The notes under the pieces are model-generated. The model saw only the letters and a program-made list of their open reading frames with translations, did not search any database and was not told the origin of the DNA. Below are positions 21,601 to 31,466 of a DNA stretch of 37,537 bases, piece by piece. The position numbers and the translations under genes were made by a program. Positions within the stretch are counted from its first letter, which is position 1. Each line of letters begins with the position of its first letter. The DNA lies in contig JANBPT010000410.1 of assembly GCA_027575765.1 (NCBI GenBank), positions 1 through 37,537 of the forward strand, in the 5' to 3' direction. This stretch comes from Tieghemiomyces parasiticus. Its lineage: Eukaryota > Kickxellomycota > Dimargaritomycetes > Dimargaritales > Dimargaritaceae.

Positions 21601-23696
21601 GCGGATAGCAAGGGTCATGGGCAGAGTGGCGGGGTCTAATTGCCTTCCGGTTATCCTGCGCAGCGCACTAAGTCGCCTTGCGCGTACCAGGTCTTGACAA
21701 CCAGTTGGCCATCCCAAGCGTCCAGGCGATGTTCCAGCACCGTAATCAAATAACTTCAAAACAACCTGATTCAAAGTCCAGCGGGCCCAGGCTGGCTGGT
21801 GTAGGGGGGTCGCGCCCCCTCTCTCTTTGCGCTAGAGCTTGTTTCTTTTTAGGGCGGAGGCTGGTTTGACGATCCACATGGACAAGGCTAGTTTTTCCCC
21901 CTTGCCTAATTAGGTGTAGTGTAGACTCTACGGCGATGAGCGACCGGCCGCCGATCTTCCTGGCCACCAACGGGCGCCGTTGCGAAGGTCTTCCCCCCTC
22001 CCACCCCTGCCTTCCTCTCAAGCACATGCCTCCCTCCTTATCCTCAGTTACCACGGATCTTTTTATTGTGGGACAAACCTCAAGGCCTGCCCCTTGACCC
22101 TTGGTTTAGGGCGCGCTCTAATTCTATTCGCAAAGACGGTGTAGGCCTATTATTCAACGCTTTCCCCAGGCGACCCAGCCCCTAGGTAATTGGGACCAAG
22201 TGCCGGCACTTCCGTTAGTCAGATCTAATACCCGCTTCGAACTTGGTAGTTATGGATACCCGCGTCGGTTTAAAGGCACTTGGCTGATATCTGAAAATCG
22301 GCGACGATTATCCAGCCCCCCCTTGCAGGATGTCGCTCTAGATGGGGTTCGATTCGATCTGATGGGTGTAACGGAACGACCTGGTCCCCGCCTTGGACAT
22401 GCGGATTGTCCACCCTGGTTCTGTTAGACAGCCTTATATTGCTACTAAATCTATCCGCGAGGGGCTGATCCTCAAGATGGGAGCTGTCAAGCTGGGATTT
22501 AATTCGTTTCTTTAGATAATGTTAGTATACGGGTCTGGTAGAAGAACCATGCCCTCGTCCGAGTGTCAGAACATGTGTAGGGTACATTCCAAAGCATGAA
22601 CGAGATACGGTCTTCTCCCGGTGGTAGGAAGGGCAACCTAACCTGAAAGGTCAAATAGTATTACAGCACTAAGGGTTGATGCCGCGTAAGGCGCAATTAA
22701 ACGATGGACGGGTCATGTCCATTTTTTATTGGCGAGATCTTGGGTAAGGGGCGCCATTCAGTGTAGAAGGGGCTTGACTCAAGCTCCCCTGGCTGGCCAG
22801 GTACGGATAGTATGCGCCAAACGTGTATCAGTTGGCACCGTGCTCTGCCGTCCTAGCCTAGGTGTTTCTAACTCTCATAGGTTCAGAGGTTTCCGCGGAA
22901 TTTTTGTAGGGCGGAGGAATCGCCTGTCTGCCGACTTTGGGCTTAACCGTCCCCGATGCTACACTCACTCCAGGCAAGTATGCCGGACGTACTCACAGGG
23001 AGTGGTCAATTGATCGCAAAACCAACTCCATAGTGTCCGACTCCCTATCGGTAACCAATTCAGGTGTATACCTCTTCATTGGTAATGCCGCGTTAGGAGT
23101 AGCAGCGGGGAAGAGGGTGAGGGACAACGTTCCATAGCTGCCCATCAGTTAAGTGAAGTCCAAGAGGCTGGTAAACGTTGCGGTACTGATGTATAAACAC
23201 GGAGGAGCCGACCCCGCCGACGTGGCTATTCTAAATCTGCTCTCAAGCGCAAGTCGATGTTAAGGGTAGAAGTGTGTGTGTTTGTGCCACACCAACCGTA
23301 CGTAAGTTGGCCTCTACATTATACTCGCATCTTTACCCATAAACCGACGTGCGAGTAACAGCCATTGCAATGTCAACCGCCAAAACTGCTTTGACCCGCT
23401 CACGGATCACTAGCTATACCAGTTTGGTCGGGGTCGTACCCATCGATGCATATGCTGGTTTATCTGTTTACAGGGATGGGCTTGGCTTTGGGAGTTTTCA
23501 GTATGTCGAAGACATGTAGGGTACTTGGGGGTGCAAATCGGTCGGTAGTGTCTTGTACCTTTCCAACCTTAACGCCCTCACCTTTCTAAAGCACCATCTC
23601 TGTCGCATCGGCCGGCGGGGTAGACATACTTGGGGCCTCTGTCGGACAGCCTACTGCGGTGTTCGCCCGTTCGGGGTGGCCAGCTGGTCTACCGTA

Positions 23697-23716
23697 ACAC
23701 ACACACACACACACAC
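23697..23716. repeat. (AC)10 microsatellite
   Basis: Ten AC units lie just downstream (in transcription sense) of the XPG-family nuclease gene and abut its probable poly(A) signal. Confidence 0.95.
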
Positions 23717-23722
23717 TTTATT
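23717..23722 (-). terminator. AATAAA poly(A) signal of the XPG-family nuclease gene
   Basis: The + strand reads TTTATT, which is AATAAA on the minus strand, 105 nt past the nuclease stop codon. The distance equals that seen for aconitase. Confidence 0.5.
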
Positions 23723-23826
23723 TTACATTAGATGACCAACCCATGGCCCTTTTCCCGCGCATGCCACAGACTTTCTTCCCCGCTCTCCCCCTCCCTTCCT
23801 CCACCTTTGGCGGCCCTGATAGAAAA

Positions 23827-25428
23827 CTAAAACATTTCCTCGTTGGCAAACTGAAAGGGTAGTTCACTTTCAACCTCCTGGGTCACGTAAGGTATCCCGT
23901 ACGATGTCAACCACGTAGGTAACTTCGGGTCCTCCTTGGTGGTAAATTGGGTCTTTTGACAGATATCCTCCGGAACTTGGGCCGGCTGACTCAATAGTCG
24001 GCGAGCGCCTTGGTAATCGAAGCCTGCGTTCGGCTTGCACTGGACGACGCGCAGAATCTCCTCGATGGACTTGTGTGTCGTGATTAAGCTACGGGCGCGG
24101 TTCGGTCCAATCTTAGCGATGGTACTGGAAAAATCGGTACCGCAGAGAATACAAAAATCGACAAATTGCTCGTGATTAAATCCTAGGGCGGCTTTGATCA
24201 CCTTCGGGTCCATGTGGAGTACGGCCGGCGAGGTGGTACCAAAATTTCGCAGGAGCGGTCCGTCTCCGAGGACCAGCACATCTGTGTCTTCCGATATCGT
24301 GCCTTGCGTTATTCCCGCCTGGTACAGTCCGGCGCAGACAGCCTCGGACTCGGCGTGTTTGACCCGGTAGTGGAAGAGACCCATCTTCCTGATTGTCTGC
24401 GCTACCTCGCGATAGATCTGTTCGGTGATGCGCGTTGTCCGCGTGGTCAGTATCCGCTGGTGAACCCGTTGAAGGCCCCGGAGGGCACGCAGGCCCCGTT
24501 CCTGGGCAACCTTGGCCCGGGCTCTCTGTTCGGCTTTGGCGGGTGATTCTTTAACCTCTTTACTTTTATCTGGCGTCGAACCGACCTCTTTTTTAGGGGT
24601 CACGGCCGCTTTAGGATCCGGCTCCGGAACCGGGTGCAGGTCAGCGCTGCTCAGCAGGAGCTCGGCCTCCAGTAGTCGGGCCTCATTGGGGTCACTCACA
24701 TCCTGGTCAACCACAAGGCGGAAAAGATCACGCTCGAGTTCCTCGGTCTGGGCTCGGATCATTCCGATGCGGCCCCGGGGCTTCTTGGAGGGTTTGCCTA
24801 TAGCTAGACCGCCCCCAGTCGTGCTGCGGAGGACCCCCAAAATATGGCCGAGCACGGCCGGGTCCATTTCAAGTCGGACTAAGGGCTCGACCTGCTGCAA
24901 ATAGGCGAGCATGCCCAGGCCTGAAGGCGTCGAGGTCTGGTCTGGAATCGCCGCAATCGCCGTAGCCCGGAGCTCGGGGGTCAGGTCACCGAGGAGTTGG
25001 ATGACCCGCTGGAGCAGCTGGAGTCGTCGCTCCTCCAAATGAGAGGCTATAAGGGCATCGCGCATGATCTGGTTTTGCTCAGCGCGCTTCAGCGTCTCCT
25101 GGGCCTTTTCCTTGGGTCGCTTGGACCCATCGAAGAGGAAGAGAGGGGTTATTTCGTGGCGTTGGAGTAGCCGACCAAATTGAAAGAACCCATAGATGTG
25201 GCGATACTTGCTCATACGCTGAAATGTCTCCGGGGACGTGTCTGGTAGGTCGTGGCGGTCGTCGAGGTCCAAATGTTTTGGGACGACCAGTTCGGAACGG
25301 AGAAATTTCATCAGCAGGAGGGTGCTGTCGACCGCCAGCGTCTGGCCTCGGTAAGACGCTAGGGTGCGCTCGGTGAGAGCGTTCGGCGCAACCAACCGCA
25401 GGAAAGGGGTTAGACCTTTGACCCCCAT
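23827..25428 (-). CDS. XPG/FEN1-family structure-specific nuclease, uncharacterised branch
   Basis: A 533-residue protein. The start is the ATG giving MGVKGLTPFL; the frame runs further upstream but with no ATG, and FEN/XPG proteins begin with MGxxGL. The N domain (1-120) has D34 (LAVDSTLLL) and D100 (LFLFDGSKRP). The I domain (about 345-460) has E360 and E362 (HAESEAVCA), D381 and D383 (ISEDTDVLVLG) and D432 (ILCGTDFSS), followed by the helix-hairpin-helix segment IAKIGPNRA. These match all the metal-binding positions of FEN1, so it should be catalytically active on branched DNA. N and I domains are separated by about 225 residues of helical, charged sequence, much longer than in FEN1 and shorter than in Rad2/XPG. 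No PCNA-binding motif of the QxxLxxFF type is visible. Substrate and pathway are unknown. Confidence 0.88.
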   Translation of the reverse strand: MGVKGLTPFLRLVAPNALTERTLASYRGQTLAVDSTLLLMKFLRSELVVPKHLDLDDRHDLPDTSPETFQRMSKYRHIYGFFQFGRLLQRHEITPLFLFDGSKRPKEKAQETLKRAEQNQIMRDALIASHLEERRLQLLQRVIQLLGDLTPELRATAIAAIPDQTSTPSGLGMLAYLQQVEPLVRLEMDPAVLGHILGVLRSTTGGGLAIGKPSKKPRGRIGMIRAQTEELERDLFRLVVDQDVSDPNEARLLEAELLLSSADLHPVPEPDPKAAVTPKKEVGSTPDKSKEVKESPAKAEQRARAKVAQERGLRALRGLQRVHQRILTTRTTRITEQIYREVAQTIRKMGLFHYRVKHAESEAVCAGLYQAGITQGTISEDTDVLVLGDGPLLRNFGTTSPAVLHMDPKVIKAALGFNHEQFVDFCILCGTDFSSTIAKIGPNRARSLITTHKSIEEILRVVQCKPNAGFDYQGARRLLSQPAQVPEDICQKTQFTTKEDPKLPTWLTSYGIPYVTQEVESELPFQFANEEMF

Positions 25429-26181
25429 GCGGACGCAGTCGTCGTGATGGGGTACGGTGGCGGCAATTGCGGTGCGCGTGCCAAGGTCGACGCGGGAGGA
25501 GGAACGTGGTGATTCGAGATCCCTGCGTGGGCCCGGAATGTGAACCAAAATGGAGTCGAGTGCGATAGAGCGACTGAAAGGTGGAGTGTAGACTTCAGCG
25601 ACCGGGTGGTGGATATGTAGACCAAGGGAGGAATAGGAATGGTACCTGTTACTGTTCAAGCCATGAGCCCGTTATAGTAGGTGCTTTTTGACCACCAGTT
25701 ATCAAAAAAAAATGTTGTAATAAGGCCACGGAACCGCAGTAGCCTGTGGTTCCAATTATCATTTCTGCTTAAGCCGTTAGTGGATTAGTGTGGCTTGTAG
25801 TCGTGATTCCTGAACTGGCGGATTGTGGCTTTGGACTGACATCGCGTGGCCTAGGCAATCAGACCACGTAACAAAGGATTGTGCGTGTGCGTGCGTGTGT
25901 GCGTCTGTGTTTTAGCCAAGCCAGATAACGGAGGTTACCGTACCTATTTTAACCCGTGGACCCCCATGAGGGCTCCACACTTACTACATTCCTCATAGAC
26001 AGTTCACGGTTTCCGTTCCACTTGTCTCTTACTTTCTACGACTGGCCTCCAGCCGACTCTTAACGTCCCATCTCGCCGCATTCAACTTCGCGTTTCGCCT
26101 CTACGTACTCTCTGCTTATACATTTACCATCGCATTCCCCCCTTTCTTTCTTCACTGTCCAAGATTTCTTTTTAGCCCGCC
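25429..26181. promoter_or_regulatory. Shared divergent promoter region, XPG-family nuclease and Elf1
   Basis: About 750 bp separate the start codons of two divergently transcribed genes. A GT/GC alternating tract lies at about 25878-25912. The segment just upstream of Elf1 is pyrimidine-rich. No clear TATA box was found on either side. Confidence 0.5.
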
Positions 26182-26583
26182 ATGGGTAAACGCAAGTCGG
26201 CACGCAAACCGGTGGCCAAGACCAAAATCCGGCTCGATTCGGTGTTCGACTGCCTGTTCTGCAACCACGAGAAGACCGTATCGGTGAAGATGGACAATGA
26301 AAGCAAAGTGGGCCACATCCACTGTTCCGTGTGTCCGGCGTCATACCAGGCCCCTATCAACTACCTGAGCGACCCCATCGACGTGTACAGCGACTGGATT
26401 GACGCCTGCGAGAACGCCAACAGCGGACCCGGCGCCCAGGCTGCCTCACGGTCCAGCGGGGGTGGCGCTGCCGGACGCGGGCCACCATCGTTAGCATCGA
26501 GGCCTGGTCGGCCCGCGCCTCGGCGGGTTGACAGTTACGGCGTGCCGGACGAGCTAGACGATGCGGAGGATGACTTTGAATAA
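26182..26583 (+). CDS. ELF1: Transcription elongation factor Elf1 (ELOF1)
   Basis: A 133-residue intact single-exon gene beginning at the ATG at 26182 ([10 protein letters not shown]). The basic N-terminal tail and a zinc ribbon with C24/C27 and C48/C51 (DCLFC...HCSVC) are diagnostic, as is the segment [23 protein letters not shown]. Elf1/ELOF1 binds RNA polymerase II near the downstream DNA, helps it through nucleosomes and takes part in transcription-coupled repair. The C-terminal 50 residues are Gly/Ala/Pro-rich and end in an acidic stretch, as in many fungal homologues. The stop is a tandem TAA TAA. Confidence 0.96.
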   Translation: MGKRKSARKPVAKTKIRLDSVFDCLFCNHEKTVSVKMDNESKVGHIHCSVCPASYQAPINYLSDPIDVYSDWIDACENANSGPGAQAASRSSGGGAAGRGPPSLASRPGRPAPRRVDSYGVPDELDDAEDDFE

Positions 26584-26587
26584 TAAA
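26582..26587 (+). terminator. AATAAA overlapping the Elf1 stop codons
   Basis: AATAAA spans the tandem TAA TAA stop of Elf1. Used as a poly(A) signal it would give an extremely short 3' UTR. Whether it is used is unknown. Confidence 0.3.
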
Positions 26588-26987
26588 GGATCGCAAGCAC
26601 GCCATCGTTTATACTGCTTTAAACACAGGAAATGTGCTAGGTAGGAGGACGGCGTGACTTTTGGATGGTCTGAGGAATCTGTAGCCTCTGTCCAACGTTA
26701 GGCGTAGAGGCAAAGCGGGGGGCGGGAGGGCGTGACTACCCTATATTATGTACAAGCCCTAGCAACCACACGTCACTCGGCTTACCCATACGCCCATTAC
26801 CTCAGGCTGCACACATGCAGACACTTCAGACTATCGCTTTCTTGAAGGTTCAACGCGCAAGGTTAGACATTCGCTTGCAACGTACCGTAACTAAGCCTCT
26901 ACATTCCATTCGTTGCCTTTTTTTTACTAGGCCTGGCATCGCCTCCTTCCCATATCAACCCTTGAACCATCTATTGCCCACGCGACG
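26588..26987. other. Elf1 3' end and promoter of the UBX gene
   Basis: This 0.4 kb between two tandem + strand genes contains TATATTATGT near 26743, about 240 nt upstream of the UBX-gene ATG. No coding potential was recognised. Confidence 0.4.
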
Positions 26988-28853
26988 ATGGCGAACCCGA
27001 AATTCACCACAGATGTGGCCGACGCGGTAGCCTGTGCTGCCTCGCCAGGTCATCTCCTTGTGGTATGGATAGCCGGTAAGTCCACTACGGTTTCTATGTC
27101 CCGAGCCGACGGAGGGGAGGGACATGGCTTCGGCCATACTCGCTTGTAGTACGGCCACGTTAGGGCTGCGGCGTCCAACATACCGGATACTAACATACTC
27201 GAGCCCTACCCTAACCCCGCTCGGTTTACACGCAAACCTCATTCCGAAAAACAGACGACTCAAGCGCTTCCATGGCTATCCAGGACGTATTCGAGGACCC
27301 TAAGGTGAGCGGTGACAACAATCGTATTCTATATCCCGGCGTTCGAGGACAGCGCCTTCGAGTGTGTAAGAGACTAAGCGTAGCAAGGCTCAACCACTTA
27401 ACCCTGGACCCCAATTCCCTCCGGCCGCTCAACTGCCCTACTACACCACAGGTCACGCAGCATCTGGACGACCGCGTGGTATGCCTCCGCCTAGCGACCA
27501 ATTCGGATGGCGCCCACATGTTTGGCCAAATCTGTAAGTTACACGATCTGGCCGCGGCTGGCGGGGTGTGCCCCCAAGGTATTCCCTTTACACAGGCTCA
27601 TTCTGGGAGGAATAACAAGCAAAATAATAATAATCGCCATGACACTTTTCCACTGTCCGTCCAGACACCATCTCCAAAACGCCGGTGGTTTACATCATTA
27701 AGTAAGCGCTCGTGGCTCCGCAAACAACATGCCGATTTTTCCGGCATCGACTACGTTCTGAACTGGTAAGGTGGCAATTTCTGACCCTAACTAGCAGCTA
27801 AACTAATCATCCTGGACACCTTTTTCTTGGTACCCCAGGGAAGGAATGCCGCTGCACCGACTCGAAGAGGTGCTCGACCCGAACGACTTTGCAGAGAAAT
27901 TATGTGCCAGCAAAGGTACGGTGCCGGGGAGCCAACGGCGGGATTTTTCGACACCTCCTAATCCGCCGTTTCTGGCCGAGCCGACATCCCCGCCACCGTT
28001 GGGCGGCAATGAGCCTCAGCTGCCGTCTGTACCCGCCGCCAGGCCTGCGGCCACGCCGGATACCGCGCCCTCGTCGCCACCTCAGGCGACTGTCACCACC
28101 GCTGCCACTGCCGGCAGCACGAGACCATCACCAATCATCGCTACACCCGTAGAGGGCGCTATTGCGTCGTCGCCCAAAGACGCGTCAGCCTCGCCGACGA
28201 CGGCGGAACCTGCCATTAAGGCCGATCCGGAAGAACCTACCTCGTCACCCGCGCCGCGTGCCCTTCCTACGCCCCACACACAGCTCCTTGTTCGTCTGCT
28301 GGATGGCTCCGTACTCCGAACGCGGTTCGTCGCCGCCAAGACCACCCTGGGCGACGTTGACGACTATATCCGTGAGCACCGCACGGACGGCACGGCACCC
28401 TACTACCTCATGCAGGTCTATCCACGCCGGCAGTACACGAGTGAGCAGTACAGCTGCACTCTTGCCGAACTGGATCTGTGCCCGAGCGGTACCCTGGTGC
28501 TCAAACCGGCGCCAGAATCCACCGTCCGGCGGTCGCTGCTGAATCCGATGGTGGGGAATACCGCTCACGCTAATACTGTCGCTGAGCGCAGCGTGCTCTT
28601 TTTCGCCTGGTGCTTTTCCTACACACAGCTCATCGGTGCCTTTGTCTGTGGACTCTTTCGCCGTCTCTTTGGTACTACGACCTCACCTTCTGACGACCGG
28701 GATGACTCCCCGGCGCCAGAAACGGCGACCAGCACGGCCCGCCGGCCTACGATCCGTCACGGCCCACGTGTGCGCACTGTCCATTCGGCCCCTGACTCGG
28801 ATTCGGAGCGGGATACGACCTACAATGGTAACTCCACCAATATGCGTCCTTAG
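26988..28853 (+). CDS. UBX-domain protein of the UBXN4/erasin type, five exons
   Basis: Exons are 26988-27075, 27255-27304, 27452-27533, 27665-27701 and 27839-28853, giving 423 residues. Phases (1, 0, 1, 2) join without a gap. Exons 1-4 and the start of exon 5 encode a thioredoxin-like N domain: LLVVWIAG, then DDSSASMAIQDVFEDPK, YTISKTPVVYII and KEGMPLHRLEEV, the same order as human UBXN4. A Pro/Ala/Ser-rich linker follows. The UBX domain (about 232-310) runs from HTQLLVRLLDG to LCPSGTLVLKP, with YPRRQYT at the position of the p97/Cdc48-contacting loop. A hydrophobic segment (about 337-363) follows, consistent with the ER-membrane anchoring known for UBXN4. The predicted role is recruiting Cdc48 to the ER for protein degradation. 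Confidence 0.9.
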
Positions 28854-28882
28854 GACGGAAACCAGGCCTGATAGTAACTATA

Positions 28883-28901
28883 AGGTTTATACTATAAACC
28901 T
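28883..28901. repeat. 19-bp near-perfect palindrome 3' of the UBX gene
   Basis: AGGTTTATA and TATAAACCT (9 bp each) are exact reverse complements around a single C. It begins 30 nt after the UBX stop, between two convergent genes, and contains TATAAA in both orientations. It could be a 3' end element or a protein-binding dyad; its function is unknown. Confidence 0.5.
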
Positions 28902-29288
28902 GGCGATCCGATATTTATGAAATAGCATACGCTGGTTTACGAAGGGGAAAGGTAGGGCCGTTTGGCCCACGAGAAGAACGGATGAGACATTGATGGAATA
29001 CACAAAGGACGGCTTTATTGGCCGAGGAACAAAAGGAAAGGGGCAGGTAAGGAGGCATCGAACGTCCGTAAGTTTGAGTGGAGCTCACACGCCGAATGAT
29101 TGGCGCGCCTCTTGGGCGTAGAGCTGCAGCGAGCGGGCGACGCTTTCGATACTGCAAGCAGGAAAGTGCGCGCCAAAGTGTTGAGAGAGAATCGGGGAAA
29201 GTTTGGGCATATGAGTTAGTGGTGGTTTCAATAGGCAAATTCCGGGTTAGCAAGGTGCGCTAGCTGGCATGTTTCCCTCCTATAAAAC

Positions 29289-30470
29289 TTACTTGACATC
29301 GCCCCAGCCGCGCTCGGCGTTCTCGTTCTCCTCAATGATATCCTGCTGACCCATGACACGTAGGACGGCCTTCTTGCTGGGCTCTTGCATCTCGCCGGCC
29401 AGCAGCAGCTCGTCTAGCACGAAATAAGCCTGGGTGATTAGAAGTGGAGCAGGTGGCAAGGGTAGGATCCATGTGGGTTTAGTCGGCAGTGTAGGTCCAC
29501 ATAGCGGCGGTAAACGGCTTGGTTGGGTGTGGATCGGCAGTTAGGTGTCCCCGTTGGTATACCTACCTTCTGAAAGTTGAAAATCAGGTCGAGCTCGCAC
29601 ACCTGGGCATAGGAACGGGATAGGGGATAAGGAAATGTACACGGATGGTAAGTCTAACCTAAGAGTCGGCCGTTTGTAGGCCCCGCTCACTGCTGGTTCT
29701 CACTCTCATTGTCGAATGTGCCTTACATTGCCAAAGTACTGGTCCAGAATCTCGACGTAACGGTGGATAATTTCCAAAGTGATGAGCTCGTTGTCAGTGG
29801 TGTCGATGCCGGCAATGAAGAAAAGGCTCGCGTACCTGGCATGGTACAGGATGGGGAGATGTATAAAGTAGGCCAAGGCCAGTTAGATGGTCTGTAGTCG
29901 GCCCCCCCTCCGTAAGTTGCGAATGGTCAAGTACCCCATGACAACGATTAGCATGCGCTGCTTACCTCCGGTAGACCAATTTGGTATCTGTCGTACGTTC
30001 CCGGCAATATGAGGAGGGATAAGATTGATAGTTATATATGAGTATCCAACGAAGCATTACAGGCCTTGAAATCCACCCTCAACCTGGCTCCCTATGTCTC
30101 CGATATGGGCAAAGCACCTACCGCGATACTCTAGGAAATTGCACAGACGGGCTCGCCGGGCGAGGACGAGCTGAGTCACGTCCTTGACAATCTTGGATTT
30201 TTCCTTAGGTGCCAGAGTAGTAAACCACTTAGCCAGGCGGACCTTGCCCTGACGGCTAACGAGGAGGACGTAGTTGACCTGGCGAGTGAGATGCCGTAGG
30301 GACGAGGGATGTGGGCGAATTAAGTCGGTGCGGAAATGCGGTGGAAGGCGCAAAATGAGGCCTATCCATCATATGTTGGCCGATTAGTACCGAGTGAATC
30401 GCCTACAGGGCCAGTGCTAGGCGCCCATGCCGCATCGCTACTTTAGAAAGACGTGGCGACTTACACCCAT
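29289..30470 (-). CDS. APS1: AP-1 clathrin adaptor small subunit (sigma), six exons
   Basis: Minus-strand exons are 30470-30465 (6 nt), 30278-30122, 29987-29966 (22 nt), 29835-29727, 29602-29567 and 29429-29289, giving 156 residues, the usual family length. The spliced product reads [20 protein letters not shown], then [16 protein letters not shown] (microexon), [44 protein letters not shown] and [29 protein letters not shown] and RYASLFF distinguish AP-1 sigma from AP-2 sigma. The protein is the longin-fold subunit of the trans-Golgi/endosome AP-1 complex. The 6-nt first coding exon (ATG GGT) is the least certain part; it makes the N terminus one residue longer than usual. The stop codon is embedded in a donor-like GTAAGT (29292-29287). 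Confidence 0.93.
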
Positions 30471-31466
30471 GATGGTATGTACGTCGCGGAACCTGGCTGG
30501 GAAGGCTACACAGGGGAGATGAGCGATACTGCAAGGGTCAATTATGTATAATCAGGGAATCGAGAGTCAGATGGCAACGTAACGTGGAGGAAAAGGACAA
30601 GGTGAAGAAGGCGGCGGGCCCATGAGCAGGTGAGATGTGGTAGACACTTAGGGTCGCCGTCAGGGCTGAGTGTGTGACCGGGGTCAAACGTCAGACCTCG
30701 CCCCCCCCCTTTGCTCCGTATTTTCCATTGCTTGGCCTAGTGAAACGGTGGTGAACTGGGCCTGACGGGGCCATCATAGCTGGGATGGGGGCCGGGTCCG
30801 TGCTCGCACCACCCTGGATCGCAAGTCCTGCTAACGCGGCCGAAGTTGATTATCAGCTGTCCCCTTCGAATCACTTGGCCCGCATTTACGGAACCTGAGC
30901 GCCGTGCTTCACCACTTGTATAATATTGTGGCAGCGGGACCTGGAGGGGGAGGTCCTAACGGATCAACCCCTACGGTCACCCCCTTACTCCCAACCATTG
31001 TGACTCACCGGTCGGACAGCCCGCCGAGTCGCAACCAGATTACAACACCCCTAGGGGACATAGGAAGAGGGTCGGGCGGCAGGCCTGAACCTCTCTCTCT
31101 CTCGTATTCTACTGTTTTCCTTTATCTATTTTCGTCTTGTCTTCACGGTGTCCCGTGCGCTCTACTTTCCCCCGTTTGGCCTTGTTGGCCCCACCACTCA
31201 GCGGCAGCTAAGTCTTCAATAAAGCTCCGCCTGACACAATATATTTGATGTTCACGGTGCAAGGCTAATAAACACTTGTATTCTAATACCAATTGTACAT
31301 ATTGTCTGCCGTCCAGTATATAGGTAAACCAGAGCTCGCGGTATCCTTTCCTATTCCGCAATGGTGACTACCGAGCGGAACCGGCCCTTGATACTGGTCA
31401 GTCCTACCTTGGACATGATGCCGCAGTAGTGGCCGAACAGTGCCGTTGTTAGGTATTTATTACTGC
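30471..31466. other. Intergenic region upstream of APS1
   Basis: This 1 kb contains a (CT)6 run at 31091-31103 and a weak TATA-like ATTATACAT (minus strand) about 75 nt upstream of the APS1 ATG. No gene could be supported. Confidence 0.4.

Larger units (their letters stand above)
18677..23826. other. 5.1 kb region without recognisable genes
   Basis: This long gap separates the start of the kelch gene from the 3' end of the XPG-family nuclease gene, both on the minus strand. From about 18.9 to 20.8 kb the + strand is conspicuously G-rich (minus strand pyrimidine-rich), like the kinase leader at 1-600, which suggests a long transcribed leader of the kelch gene. A strong minus-strand donor (GTAAGT from 19412) could mark a 5' UTR intron. 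Open frames at 20263-21111 and 21112-21774 (minus) have no ATG-supported, family-like or domain-like content. The remainder to 23.7 kb shows nothing I can assign. Undetected ncRNA or short-exon genes remain possible. Confidence 0.45.

Noticed and set aside
20263..21774. Two adjacent long minus-strand open frames (282 and 220 codons)
   Set aside because: They have no recognisable domain, are low-complexity or Pro/Arg/Ser-rich, and lie partly in a compositionally skewed region where long open frames arise by chance.
22341..22362. GGTTCGATTC resembling a tRNA B box
   Set aside because: The flanking bases do not form a T-arm stem, and there is no A box or acceptor stem at the right distance.
25429..25659. 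77-residue N-terminal extension of the XPG-family nuclease
   Set aside because: It has no ATG, and the family N terminus (MGxxGL) coincides with the ATG at 25428.
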